Shown here one piece after another: positions 34,758-46,935 of a stretch of DNA of 64,000 nt. The position numbers and the translations under genes were made by a program. Positions within the stretch are counted from its first letter, which is position 1. Every line of letters starts with the position of its first letter. The notes below the pieces were generated by a model, which was not told where the DNA came from, ran no database searches, and saw only the letters and a program-made list of their open reading frames with translations. This stretch comes from Isoetes taiwanensis (Eukaryota > Streptophyta > Lycopodiopsida > Isoetales > Isoetaceae): NCBI GenBank assembly GCA_021234155.1, contig JAJEKV010000033.1, positions 4,321,454 to 4,385,453 of the forward strand. The letters run 5' to 3'.

Positions 34758-37173
34758 TGGACCATCAAGTAGTTTCAGCATTTTTTCTTAATGCCATAAA
34801 GGTTCGTACAAATTGTACAAGTTGGCTTTCACACGAATATTACTGTAAGACTATCTGCATTGGTGAATGACAGGACTTGCCATTACTTTGATGGTTTTGC
34901 CTGCCAAAATATAAACGCAAAGGTTCTGATTATGTAGAGCCTGTATGATACTTGTCATTTTGTTTGTATGATGGCTACTTCAGGACTCTGTTGGTAGCTT
35001 AAATGCAGTATAAAAGCAATGCCTATTCTGTTGCAGTCCCATTTTTTTCTTTATTTTGTAGTGTTTGCTCCTTGTATACTGTTGGTTAGGCATTAAGTTC
35101 TTTCATAACTTTCAGAAGATCCAAATTGTCGTTCAGGGACTGCATCTGAAAATTCTGATTTGTTGGACAATTCCAAACACTTCTACCATGTGCACATGTG
35201 AGCTTAATCCAACTCATATATTTGCAACCTCAAATATGATATCGTCAATACCCACCCACGTCATCCCTTAAAACTTATCTTGGGCTGGAACTTGTCTTGT
35301 GCTGGAGGTTTGGAGGAGGAAGCTTGGAGTCTTAGGCGCATTCAATTCTTATGTTAATAATATGCAGGGTGCTGATTTAAGACTGCCAAACATTGCAACG
35401 GCCTTCCATATTGCATGCGAAACTATAAATGGGTGAGAAATTCCCTGCTTATTGCGCTTCCATCTAGGTTTTGCATCCTCATTGGAACCGCTGAAGCCTC
35501 TCTGGAATTCTTGGGATTGGGGCAGACCAGAGGATTGTTAGTTAGCGGCTTTAAATCGGCAGAAAAAGATAGTCATCTTGTCTGCACAAACGGAAAGTAA
35601 TTCTTGTCTCCACAAAAAGAACAACAAATTCCAAAGCAATTCTTGTCTTCACAAGTGGATAAGCAAAGAACAAATTCCAACTGTTGTATGGATATCAAGA
35701 TCTTACGAGAAGGTAAGGTACTGTTGTATGGATATCAAGATCTTATGGGAAGGGCATTACCTAGGGATGATAGTGAAGGTGATAGAATATGTGCAGCATA
35801 TTCTAAAAGATGGTCGAGATGTAAGGCTGAGATCGCATTTGTAGTTAAAGGCTAACTAAAAGGTGCATTTATGGCTTTCTTTCTATTTCTAGTTTCAGTC
35901 GACTGGGGCTTTAATCTGATGATGAGCCATGGGAGTGCATTTGCACCCTGCATTCTTCGATCCGGCAAAAGCTCATCTTCTTCTAGGGTCTCCAAAATTA
36001 TAAGGTACTTTTTTTGCATTTTGATGCAAAACAAGGCAGGCAGGCAGGCATGCGTGCAGAAATTATGCATTTAGGCCAGTGCCAAGAAACTTTTAGGTTC
36101 AAGTGAGGTCTGCAATCAAAGTCTTGATCATTGCATTGTTCCATGGTGCAAAAAGGGGAGCTACCTTTTATCTTCTTTTTTGTGATTTCAGATTGCATGC
36201 TTGGAAGAAGCTCTCATGCCCGATCTTTGATCCTTTTCGGATTAGACTTATGGCTTCAGCCATATCCCAAACAACTTGTACTACATCCATAAAACTATAC
36301 GTCTCCATCCCAAACAACTTGATGAGCTTCTCACTATGATTTGGGCAATGGTTGGCCGAAAAATGGGGTTGGGTTAACTTTTATTTTTTATTTTATTTTA
36401 TGTTAGAACAAATGGTTCTTGAATAGATTTTTTAGCACCTATTGCCCGAGCATGGCGGGCGGCCAGATCGTGGTTCTTCTCTGCTGGAAGAAAGGCCGAG
36501 CAGAGCATAGCATTCGACAGAGCAGCATCTGGCAGAGCATAGCAAGGAGCTGGGCAGGGCTTTTTGAATGCAATGGATTCGCTGGACAGGGTGAATTTGA
36601 ATGCAAAGCTTTTCAGAGGGTTCTCAGGCTTCTGTTGCTGCCCAGGGCTTTCTCCTAATTTGGGTTTGCTTAGGTTAGGTTTTGCTTTCATTTCAAATTT
36701 TTTGTGAAACAAAATCCTGATGAGCCATCTTATTTTCGCCCAGATTGTGTGAGAGCAGAAGTGGTGATGGAGTGCTTTTGGTGGGTTTATGTTGGGTGCA
36801 GACGAACAGTGAAATTCGGAACGTCGTCTCAGATTTATTACCCAAATCCGCGTAATGAATGATATTTCCTCGTCGTTTCGTATACTTGCCATTCCTGGGA
36901 TGTCAGTAGGGCTCCGCAACGTGGAAGACAATGGAAGACAATTAGGAAGCATTATGTAGCACAAGTAAAGGTGCCCAGCGTTGCTGGGCATAAGTTGGGA
37001 GCCTATAAATGTTTTGGTTCCTTTTTTCAAATTCGGTCATTCCAAAAACGTCGAAGATGGAAGATGTGGCATGATGATGTAGGGTATTCAGTTGCACGTG
37101 TTCAAGACAGTAAGAATGTTAGTTTAGAGGATAGCAATTGTATGTGTTCAAGTCTTAGACAATAAGAATGTTA
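34758..37173. other. Reductase 3' flank and intergenic DNA
   Basis: No gene recognised. At 35679-35740 the phrase CTGTTGTATGGATATCAAGA is repeated twice, about 36-38 bases apart. 36430-36660 is more GC-rich than its surroundings but has no coding signal that I can identify. Confidence 0.35.
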
Positions 37174-37269
37174 GTCTCTAGATGTGGTATATGCAGGTTG
37201 TGTGCCAATATTGACCCTTAAGTCTCTAGATGGGGTATACGTAGGTTGTCTGCCAATATTGACTCTTAA
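37174..37269. repeat. 48-bp tandem duplication
   Basis: Two imperfect copies (37174-37221 and 37222-37269), each starting GTCTCTAGATG and ending AATATTGACYCTTAA. Confidence 0.85.
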
Positions 37270-37300
37270 TTTATGTAGTACATATGTCAATGCCTTTAAG

Positions 37301-37890
37301 CACTAATGAAGGGTTGTAGATATCAATGTTCAAGCTAGAGGAATTATATTGACCACTAAGTATTTCTTTTTATTTCAAGTCGTTTTTCCATTATCTTATG
37401 TCTTTTTATTTCAAGTCATTTTTTCGTTATCCTTATGTTATGTGAGATTTTCTAGGGAATAACATGTTACGTAATACATAAACCATTGAGATTTGCTAGG
37501 GAATAATAGGCAGGCAATGTTAAACATCTATTAGTTGTTTGTTATTTGTTTGTGTTAGTTGTCATTTTTCCATTAGCCTTATGTTATTATCCTTATGTTA
37601 TGTGAGACTTTCTAGGCACTAATGAAGGGTTGTAGTTATCAATGTTCAAGCCAGAGGAATTAATCACATATATTGACTACTAAGTATGTCTTTTTATTTC
37701 AAGTCATTTTTCCATTATCCTATGTCTTTTTATTTCAAGTCATTTTTCCATTATCCTTCTGTTATGTGAGATTTTATAGGGAATAACATGTTATATAATG
37801 CATAAACCATTTAGATTTTCTAGGGAATAATAGGCAGGCAATGTTAAACATCTATTAGTTGTTTGTTATTTGTTTGTGTTATCTATTAGT
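37301..37890. repeat. 316-bp tandem duplication
   Basis: 37301-37616 and 37617-37890 are direct copies beginning CACTAATGAAGGGTTGTAG. Inside each, TCTTTTTATTTCAAGTC is itself repeated, and TTAGTTGTTTGTTATTTG occurs near the end. The second copy is shorter and slightly diverged. No coding. Confidence 0.85.
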
Positions 37891-39810
37891 TGTTTGTAAA
37901 CAATTTATACCACAGCCTAGAAGTGTGAGAAAATTGTAAAGGAAATTTATAGTTAAAATTGTAAAGGAACTTCGTGTGACGTTAAAATATTTATCTTATC
38001 TATTTATACCTTTGCCAAAACGTGCATCACAATATTTGAATTGAGAGGATCTTCTACCTGTAGATCATGCTGGTCAATTGTCCTTCCACAATGGAGGTAG
38101 TTACTGCTGAAAATCATATAAGCATGCAATTTTAGTTAGAGCTCTGCTTTAACTGCAGAGGAGTCATGATTAATCAAACAACTGGAAGTTGGAACAGGAA
38201 GAAATATTCGTAGAATCAAACCACCATAGAGTTTTCTATTTTCGTTGCCCTTTTACAGAGAAATGTAAAAAACTATAAACCATTGAGCTTTTAACATTTG
38301 AATCCCATACACAAATACTGGTAATTTTTCAAAGTTTAATATCTTCTACAGCAAATGGCTTCAACAGTTTGACTGGCATAGCAAACAACACTCATTTCAG
38401 CTCTCAAGATACAATAGAACTCATCACCAAGCAAGTTAAGGCATGTCAAATTTAAGAAGTTGCCTTAGTTGAACTTCTCATTCTGCTACAAAATTCTCAG
38501 AAATATATCCTGATGTTCTCCATTTGCCATTTGACAAAGCTGATTATATGAATAAGCATAAACCCTGCATCTGAAGCATCTAAAGGAGGAAAAGATATAG
38601 AAATTTGAAACAATGCACACTTTACCAAGTTGTCTCCCGAATTGGTACAATGATCTGCTTCGTAGTATGATTGCCATCTAAAACGCATGCGACTTCCACA
38701 TATTGTATGAATGGTCCTTGAGCCTGCTTAACATTGCCTGTCGATTGTGCCCATGCCCGATTGGCAATTCTTGGATGTGGTAAATGAGAACATTTGATGC
38801 TCAAACAAAGGCTCACCCTCCAACACTCATGCAAAATCCATATAGCGATATTTGCATTACTAAAATGAATGCTATAAGAGCTACTTCTCAAGAATTTACC
38901 AGGTTGCAAGACTCATAAGATATTTTTCTGCCATATTCCTGGATCTGTCACAATCAATATTGAGATAGAATACATTGTGATTTCACTTCCAATTCCATAT
39001 CCCCATTTACAACAATCAAGAAAGCTCTTAGATTACAAATCGACCTCTAGCAAATGTATTTTATCCTAAAACAAACAATACCACATTACATGCAATGTAA
39101 TAATGGAGGCTACCCGCGACGCTTTGACTTGATCTCAACAAATATGCAAACACATACAGGTTGCATATAAGAACAGATTGATACAATTGATGGCAAGCCA
39201 TATGGGTTTAAGAAGAGTGGCCTAGAAACTTAGCAAAGATGACCATCCGTCTCACCATGACCATCCGCAAGATTACCTTAAGCACACAAACGAACTCTGT
39301 GTCTCATATAGCTCACCATTTATCTTTGAAGGATTTGATGTTTGACTGTGGAGCAAGCGAACCAAGCCCGAAAAGAAAAATATACAATAATGAAGGAGCT
39401 CACATCATCGCTGTTGAAGAGGACTGCTCCTTTGAAGACTACAAAACGTCCTACTTTGTTTTTAAGAAGAAGTGACGTCCATAGCCATAACCCGTAGTTC
39501 TAACCTCGACATGACTGATAACAACCGGCAAAGATTAGGATTTGGAGTAAGCCCAAACCAATGGTCTTTTTCACGGAAAAAAATTATAGCAGGACCAAGA
39601 GCGGGAGCACCTTCGTAGATCGCCATGGACATATTGCAACGGAAGAGGAAGAGATAAAATTTTGGGAGCACCTCAAAGCCCGCTGCTCTGCCGTAAAGAA
39701 ACCCTAGAAAGGTAAGTTTGGAAGAAATAAGCCTAATGGTAAAAACAGAGTCGAGCCAAAAAAAGACAAAAATTTGGACCCTTCGATATAGTCAGTTCAT
39801 TTGTGGCCCT
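37891..39810. other. Intergenic; exon-like stretch on the minus strand
   Basis: On the minus strand, 38735-38633 is an open block reading NVKQAQGPFIQYVEVACVLD and HTTKQIIVPIRETT. It has an upstream CAG acceptor and a GTAAAG donor at its end, so it may be an exon. I do not recognise the protein. Nothing else in the stretch could be supported. Confidence 0.25.
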
Positions 39811-39811
39811 A

Positions 39812-39887
39812 GGATCTAGGGCTGGATCCAGGAATTACAGCAAAACATAGGATCTAGGACTGGATCCAGGAATTACAGCAAAACATT
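39812..39887. repeat. 38-bp tandem duplication
   Basis: GGATCTAGGxCTGGATCCAG and its continuation are repeated with period 38 (39812-39849 and 39850-39887). Confidence 0.85.
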
Positions 39888-40372
39888 ATAATATAAGATA
39901 GCAAGTAAAAGCCTTCGGAATGCAGGGTAAGTTCTTGGAATGCTGGGTAGACAGGGCATAATGCGGGTAAATCCTAAGAATGTAGGTAGAAGCTCCTCGC
40001 TGCTCTGTCCTCAACAAAAGTTTTAATTACGTTTTTTTTTAAACAGTGCCACATGGCACGACGTTACTGGCGGACACGGAAGAATGCTTCCTAAGGGTTT
40101 TTTACATTGTGTGGATTGATCCGTCCGAAGGTGGATTAGTGGGTTCAAATCCCACGATGCGAGAGGCCTTCTTGTGTTCATAGGATGCTATACACATACG
40201 TGGGAAAGCCAGCCATGTATTCTCATGTGCCAATGTATTCATTATCTTATTTCTGCTCTTCAAGTTCACGCTTCTTATTGCCAATGGTTGTGTGTGCATT
40301 GTACTCGATAAGTGTCTCCATATAAATATGCAAGTTTATTATTATTTAGGGTCTACACATTTGGAGAAATCT
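39888..40372. other. Non-coding with an isolated B-box-like motif
   Basis: GTGGGTTCAAATCCCAC at 40137-40153 has the form of a tRNA T-arm, but no cloverleaf forms around it. No other feature is seen. Confidence 0.35.
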
Positions 40373-41695
40373 GTGACAAAAATGTGTGAAAAATACCCTG
40401 CAAAACACATGCAGTGTAAAACATTCTCCTAGATTCTACAAAGATTCCCCTAGATTTTCAAAGATTAGCCCAAGATTCCTCTTTAGATTATGTGAAAACT
40501 CATCAAGATTCTCCATGATTCCATTAAGATTCCTCTAGATTATAAAAGATTATTCCAAGATTCCTCTAGATTCCTCAAGACTCTATGTAGATTCTCCTAC
40601 ATTCCCTTAGATTCTATAAGGGTTCCCTTAGATTCTCCAAGATTCCACGAGATTCTCAAAGATTGTAAGAAGATTCTCTTAGATCCTCTAGATTCTCAAA
40701 GATTCTCCCAAGATTCCCCAAGATTCTATGTAGCTTCTCGTAGATTCCCTAAGATCCTATGAACATTCTCAAAGATTCCATCAAGATTAAAGAATTCATA
40801 AGATTCCCTTGGATTCCTCTAGATTCACAAATATTCTTTTGTGATTCCTATAGATTCCAAGATTTTCTTGCGATTCCTTTAGTTCCCCAAAGATTCCAAG
40901 AAGATTCTCTCTTTGCCTTCCATCGTCACGCTTCTCATAATCTAAGTACTATAGATTCTGTTAAGATTTCGAGATTCTAAGAAGATTCATCCGTGACAAA
41001 AATGTGCGAAAAATACCCTGCAAAACACACGCAGTGTGAAAGATTTTCTTAGATGCTTAAAGTTCTACAAAGATTCCCCTAGATTTTCAAAGATTATCTC
41101 AAGATTCCTCTACATTTCTCAAATTCTAAGTATATTCTCCTAGATTCTCTTAGATTATATGAAAATCCTCAAGATTCTCCAAGATTCCATCAAGATTCCC
41201 TAGATCATAAAAGATTATCCCAAGGTTCCTCTAAATTTCCCAAGATTTTATGTAGATTCTCCTACATATCCTTAGATTCTATGAAGATTCCTTTAGATTC
41301 TCCAAGATTCCTCTAGATTCTCTCAAGATTTCCATAGATTCCCAAAGATTCTATGTAGATTCTCGTAGATTCCCAAAGATTCTATGTAGATTCTCGTAGA
41401 TTCTCGTAGATTCCATCAAGATTCCCCTAGATTTCCAAAGTTTCCATTAGGATTCCCCTAGATTCCCGAAGATTCTCTCAAGATTCACATGATTTGAAGA
41501 TTCTATGTAGATTCTCTAAGATCCTATCAAGATTCTCCAAGATTCTCAAAGATCCTCTTGAGATTCCACTAGATTCCCTAAGGTTCTATTGAGATTCCTC
41601 TAGATTCCTCAAGATCTTATGAAGATTCTTCTAGATTCTTTTAAATTACCGTAGATTTCATAAAATTCTAAGATTATAAGAAGATTCTTAGGATC
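40373..41695. repeat. GATTCT-rich minisatellite with 620-bp higher-order period
   Basis: About 1.3 kb made of loosely repeated units of roughly 12-18 bases built on AAGATTCTCCTAGATTC. A larger order is visible: GTGACAAAAATGTGxGAAAA starts at 40373 and again at 40993, and the following several hundred bases correspond, giving a 620-bp tandem duplication. The strand bias is strong (AGATT on the plus strand). No coding. Confidence 0.9.
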
Positions 41696-42470
41696 GGATC
41701 ACGTTGGCTCCAACTTTGACGGAACGGTGCAAAGCACCACTCATTGGAAAGCTCTCGATGAGAGGAATCCAAAGACATGTTCAGACTCTCTAGTGCAAGT
41801 TACGTGCCTTTGAAGGCGATTAACAAAAGGAAGCTTCCTAGAAAGTCCATCTAATAAATACTTTACCATCTCACTACTTTTTCTTTTATTAATGAGGGTG
41901 CCACCTCACCTCATTAAAAAAAACGCGATTTAATATAGCAACTTAAGGGCTAGGATTTATCCTCACCTTTTGATCTAACGGCTAAGATCTGCTATACCAA
42001 ATCATCTTCAAGGAACCTTTCTTGCACCTTTTCTACAAAAATCAAGGGCTATGATTTTGCCTTCCCCTTTGATCCGACAGTTCACAGATGGGGTGCTTGC
42101 TCCCATGCATGCCCACATATCTAAACATGTGGCTGAGATTTAACCTCTGAAATTCGATGGCCGAAATAGAAAGGAGCAACCGATATATCTCACACATCAA
42201 AATGACTTTTATATATCTGTTATATATATATAAAATTATTAAGCTGCCACCTTCTTTGTAAAGAAATTCATCACGACCGTCGAATGTGAAATCGACGGTC
42301 CTCATGCAGTTTGGGTGTCGCCACTGTGGCCGTCCAGATCTGAGATCGACGATCCGGATGGTGCCACCTCAATCCAGGCCAAGCACCCCCCTTCTTAATA
42401 GAGATTGATCTGCGCCGTCGAATGTGCAGGATGAATGGCCCAGATGTTGCCACATAAATTGAGAGCAATA
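41696..42470. other. Non-coding, transposon-like phrases
   Basis: Contains several related phrases at intervals of roughly 50-120 bases: GGGCTAGGATTTATCC, GATCTAACGGCTAAGATC, GATCCGACAG, GCTGAGATTTAACC, ATCGACGGTCC, GATCTGAGATCGACGATCC. Such phrase sets occur in non-coding plant transposons, but I cannot define ends. Confidence 0.35.
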
Positions 42471-42575
42471 AATGCCACATGATGAGGTGGCAACAATATT
42501 TAATGCCCCATTAATGCCACGTGATGAGGTGGCAGCAATATTTAATGAGCCAATAATGACGTGGCAATTTTGTTA
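42471..42575. repeat. 42-bp tandem repeat, about 2.5 copies
   Basis: Units start at 42471, 42513 and 42555 (the last partial). The unit holds AATGCCACRTGATGAGGTGG and CAATATTTAATG. ACGT cores occur in copies two and three. Confidence 0.85.
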
Positions 42576-43763
42576 TAATCAAAAACTAAATTCAATCTTA
42601 ACCTTTTGAGGTTGCAAGGAATCATATGAGGTGGCACTTCATTAATTAAAAATTAACTAGTCAAAAGCACGTTTGATTACTTTTTACAGAAATTACATTG
42701 GAATCTCCTGAAACATGGACTCTCTAGTACAATGCAACAACACTTTGCAGTACATCATCTGAAATTCCCAACCTCTGAGAAAGCATGATTATGCTGCAAT
42801 AATATATTTTCTGTTGTAATATTATATGATGATTATGTTGAATTGATTATGTTTTTGAATGCCATGCTTGACGTGCGATAAGTTTCCGTAGTCATGACAT
42901 GATTATTTGATAACTTTGTAAAAATGTAATCATTAATTAAAGCTTGAGTCACATTGACAAAAATAGCTGGGCACATGAGAACATGTTTGTTGACCATTTG
43001 GATCAAAGTCTGCCTAGGTATAGAATGTTTCTGATTCCATATCCGCTTCTCGTAATTTTTTCTTCTCTTCTTTCTATGTCTTCACGCCCCAATTCGTTTA
43101 TACAAAAGAGAGTCTTGTTGAAGTTGCTATGCTCAACGAAGTTCAAATCTTAGCCTTTTCTGCTATACATATCAATTGACTTTTTAAAACTGCTAAGTAC
43201 TAAGAGAACATTACTAGACTTAAAAAGTGCGTATTACTTACTCAGTGTTCCTTAATCATCGCCACCATGCAAGATCATGTCTCGAGATACAATCTTCAAA
43301 TATGCAAGATCATGTCTTAACAAACCAAATATGGTAAATTGACAATGCGATGTTCGTCTTGTCGGCTAAAGGGTTCTACCAATGCTACCAATGTCTAGGA
43401 ATTGTAAAGGTCAGGCCAACTGGAAATAAGGGTCCATTACATTATCTAGATTCTCCTTTGCCAGCACAAAAATAGGGACAAAAGCACATGTCTGTCTTAC
43501 TACTATTTCCTTGTCTTAATACTATTTCCTTGGTTCCACAGACGTTTTGATATGGTGTGCCTTATATTAGTATAGCTTGGATCTGCTTAAAGTGATCAGC
43601 CATCAAACGTTTCCAAAGACCTAAAGTCACCTGCAAGACCTTTGTTGCCTAGACATACTTGGTTTTACTTCATTTCCACACTCATTTATCCTTGATGTGC
43701 TTTCTACCACCTTATTATAAGCAACACAAGATCATAGCACTACCAAAAGAATGATAGTTTTTG
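42576..43763. other. Intergenic, no gene recognised
   Basis: AT-rich. 43450-43763 may be decayed sequence of the neighbouring PPR relic on the minus strand, but no readable motif remains. Confidence 0.3.
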
Positions 43764-44190
43764 TGCCATACCCTTGTTGGGCATGTGCAGCAATTATGGA
43801 ATTCTATGAAGCAACATTTCTTTCGGGCATAACTGCAAAAAATTGCATGTTCATAGAATGGCCTTGCTTAACATAAGCTGCAAGTATAGAGGTCCATGAA
43901 ATTACATTCCTTTCAGGCATTTGTTTAAATACCACAAAGGCTTCTTCTACCTGCCCTTGCTAGATATAAGCCCTAATCATGATAATCCAAGAAAAAGAAT
44001 TTTTATGATTTATGTTATCAAATACTGCTCTTGCATTCGATAAAGCACCACACTTACCATACATTAACACAAGAAGGTTGCTTAAAAATCTGTCCATCTG
44101 AAGCCCAGTCTTGACAATGTCTTCATGTAACTACTGCCTGCTTTGTAAAAGAGCTTGGCATCTCCGCATTGCCTCAATAGTGAACCAAGT
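43764..44190 (-). pseudogene. PPR protein fragment (PLS type)
   Basis: PPR proteins bind organelle RNA and act in editing, splicing or stability. The minus strand reads LHEDIVKTGLQMDRFLSNLL, LMYGKCGALSNARAVFDNI, NSFSWIIMIRAYI, a stop, QGQVEEAFVVFKQMPERNVI, SWTSILAAYVKQGHS, MPERNVAS, a stop, NSIIAAHAQQGYG. The MPERNV-SW-S-AAY and GxxxxAxxVF spacing is that of the P-L-S repeat series of editing-type PPR proteins. Two in-frame stops, a frame change near 44130 and absence of the remaining repeats and any E/DYW end show that it is a relic. Such genes are often intronless, so loss of the rest is by decay or deletion. Confidence 0.85.
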
Positions 44191-45749
44191 TTGTCCACAA
44201 CAGTTTGTCCCGAAGCCATAGCCATAAGCATGAGAAAGTACCACGGAGAAAGATTTGGAAGAGGCTTTAATCCCTTTTACTTCAATAAGGCACTCAGAAA
44301 CAGACAAATTATCATGATGGAACATACGTGCATGACATTTGGAAATGCATGGATATTAATGAGGACCCTAGCACATAAATTCAGACACTTTCATCCTGAT
44401 GATTCTGGTCACCGCTTTGCTTCTTTGGTTAGAGAAACGCAGCATCAAAATTCCTTGGGAATTGGCTTGGCTAGCATTGATGGTCCCTTGTGTTCTGCCA
44501 TATCCACCTACAACAATGTACCTGTCAATCCACTAACTTCATTCCCTTTTCTCAATAAACTCCCAGCAATGTATGAGAACAATTCAAATACGTCCTCTCT
44601 TCAAGTAACTCAAAAAGTAGTCCAAAACTATTCTCTTCAAGTAACTCCAAAACCATTCCAAAACTAGGTATTGGTTTATAATGGGCCGAGTAGCTATATT
44701 ATGCACAACCTAGCAAAAGAGGTGAATCACATGGCTTCAAACCTGGCATGATCTGGTGGCCACTCATGGAAACAAAGGAGTTGCATCCATGCATGAGCCT
44801 TCAGATCCTGCACACTGACCAAAAACCAAAATAATAGATATCTTGCAACTAGCCAGTTTATCCATCTCTCTTAATTCAGATTTACAGAGAATCCTTTTGC
44901 ATGGACTGAGGAAAGTAACATGGCCTGGACAAAACAAATGGGTAAAAGCCTTTTGCAAAAAAAGCTACAAGCCATAGATCCAACAAATAAAATAAATGAT
45001 AAGAATCCCCTATTTATTCTACTTAGGAATATTAGCACCTCGTTTGTTCTAGTGTTTACAGTATTTGGTCTAGTTATAAAGTGCCAAGCACTGTCTTGGT
45101 TCTTTGCAATTTATATATGATCATTTTGCTTTTGGCATTATTTTCATATTCCTCATGCATGTGCATGTCCGTGTGTTTGTTCTTCTACAAGATTTACTAT
45201 TTTTTTGCTTCTATAGTATCTTATCATTTTTCACAACATTAACCATTGAATTCGATCAGCCATTTGAAGGACAAATAGATTGCCTTTATCACCATGAGAA
45301 ATGCTACAAATAAAGACATCCAAGTGTTACATTTTAAAGCCTTTTAGAATGAAAATTATAGGATTTAAATAATTCGATGCCTAAGCACATTAGAGAGAGA
45401 CGAAACTCTTATTCAACTAAATAATAATGTCCAAAAATAAAAGATTCCGCATTTGAGAGAGATGTGAAATTCAGTCAGTCGAAATGATCAAGTCATTACT
45501 AAAAACTAGGGATCTTAAGTATAAACTAACTCATTTATTTATTAAGTAATTGTCTACTGAGCATTCAGGAAAGCAATAGAAAAAAATTCCTCTTATCTTC
45601 CTTGTTAAAGGCATGCGGTTTCTTGTTTCATCCATGTGCATGTGATTTTTGAATGATTTCATCCACGTTTGCTCTTTGTTCCATTTTTATGAATATATAG
45701 ACGTTAACCATTATCTTGCCTGATCCCAAACCCTGGCAACAAAAGCCGG
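44191..45749. other. Intergenic, no gene recognised
   Basis: A 170-codon plus-strand open frame (44155-44667) overlaps the PPR relic in antisense and has no recognisable content, so I do not call it a gene. A short tandem phrase (CTTCAAGTAACTC.AAAA) repeats at about 44599 and 44634. Confidence 0.35.
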
Positions 45750-45999
45750 CTTTGTTTTCCCAAAAAAGCTTCAAAAGCGGTAGCTGAGCTTGATGTTTGC
45801 CATAGCCGATCAACGCCACAATATATTCTACAAGTATCTCGACTTTGTGCCTTCTTTTAAGCTGCAAGAGCTTGTCTCTGACAACTTGCTTGAGATCTTC
45901 GGCCCTAGCACCATCAACATCGAAGGAAAAGTCTCCATTCCGGCATTTGAAAACTTGAGTCGGGAATGCGGGCAAGCATTCTCCCCAATGCCGGCATAA
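45750..45999 (-). pseudogene. Possible PWI-like domain fragment
   Basis: The minus strand reads FKCRNGDFSFDVDGARAEDL, KQVVRDKLLQ and ILVEYIVALIGYGKHQAQ. The last phrase resembles the PWI-like N-terminal fold of plant nuclear RNA-binding CCCH/RRM proteins (usually ...LVEYVVVLLxNGKxxxQA). Downstream the homology breaks: the expected LxxFLG and WLWD blocks are absent or shifted. No start or other exons are visible. The assignment rests on one motif and the fragment is probably dead. Confidence 0.35.
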
Positions 46000-46612
46000 C
46001 TTCCCAAGCACCCATGAACACCTAGAATTTCCAAGAATTTTCTTGACCATAGATCAAATCCGACGATTGTAAGCCTCTACATCTGGACAAAAATCCTATC
46101 TGTCTGCAACGTGGATGGCCTCACATTGCTTCAAAGTGAGCAATGTGACCAGGAAAGAAAAAGAAAGAAAAAAGAAATGAAAAATGTTATCGTATGCTAC
46201 ATCACTAATAATGGGGTCTATGTGCAAATAATCTTCGCTTAGGATTACCTTCTGGCAGCATGAAATCCCTTGCAAGTGTTAGTTTGACATTGACTTCTGC
46301 TGTACATGTGCAGACGAAGGCATTGAAGGATCTTGGTCTGAATGTAATTGACCATATTTGCACTGACTGTAACAAGGAATGAAATTTTTGTTATCAGGGA
46401 TACAGGACGCAAAGTGGAAGACCCAGAAGTGCTAGAATCTATACGTCTTACTATTATTAGTAATCTTCTGAAGTACCACCCGGTATAAACAGTGAACGCA
46501 ACACTCATTTCATATCTGTACTCTTGTTATGTATGTTGTGACGTCAATATGATCAACTTGCTCAGATATAATTTCATTTCCATCATTCCCCTTTCATGCA
46601 AACTTATTCTGA
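46000..46612. other. Probable LTR and flank of the copia remnant
   Basis: On the minus strand a purine tract (GAAAGGGGAATGA, 46583-46598) follows the end of the copia polyprotein, so an LTR could start near 46585 and extend left. Its other end is not recognisable. The rest is non-coding. Confidence 0.35.
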
Positions 46613-46870
46613 TCATTCTGTATCTGTGATACCCAATCTGTTTTTGAATTTCTGAAATTTTATCTCTAATAGGCCTTTGGCCAGCACATCTGCAACTTGC
46701 TCATTAGTTGAAACATATTCTACTATGATTACTCCTTTGGCTACCATCTCCCTTATGAGATGCACATGCAGCTCAATATGCTTTGTCCTTTGGTGTAGTA
46801 CAGGGTTCCTTGTAATTGCTATACAACTCATCATGTCTGAGTATAATACTATAGGAGATGTCTGGAGATA
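46613..46870 (-). pseudogene. Ty1/copia RNase H C-terminal fragment
   Basis: The 3' end of a copia polyprotein: PIVLYSDMMSCIAITRNPVL, HQRTKHIELHVHLIREMV, YVSTNEQVADVLAKGL, then a stop at 46613. This corresponds to the widely conserved NPVxHxRTKHIExxxHxIRE and QxADxLTKxL blocks. Upstream (to the right) one stop appears near 46885, and the homology ends where a LINE begins at 46911. No other pol domain is found nearby. Confidence 0.9.
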
Positions 46871-46910
46871 TGATTAATAGCTATGCCAAAATAACTTATT
46901 GTGTTGAAGA

Positions 46911-46935
46911 GGAAGGAAGGAAGGAAGGAAGGAAG
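46911..46935. repeat. (GGAA)n microsatellite at a LINE 3' end
   Basis: About six GGAA units form the 3' tail of LINE 3, in the place usually taken by poly(A). Confidence 0.8.

Noticed and set aside
40137-40160. Possible tRNA gene (perfect T-arm-like GTGGGTTCAAATCCCAC)
   Set aside because: The acceptor stem, D arm and anticodon arm cannot be formed from the 75 bases upstream.
40373-41695. CRISPR-like array
   Set aside because: Units are degenerate, contiguous and without unique spacers; it is a minisatellite in plant DNA.
44155-44667. 170-codon open frame on the plus strand
   Set aside because: It lies antisense to the PPR relic and its flank, has no recognisable domain and low-complexity content; likely a chance frame.
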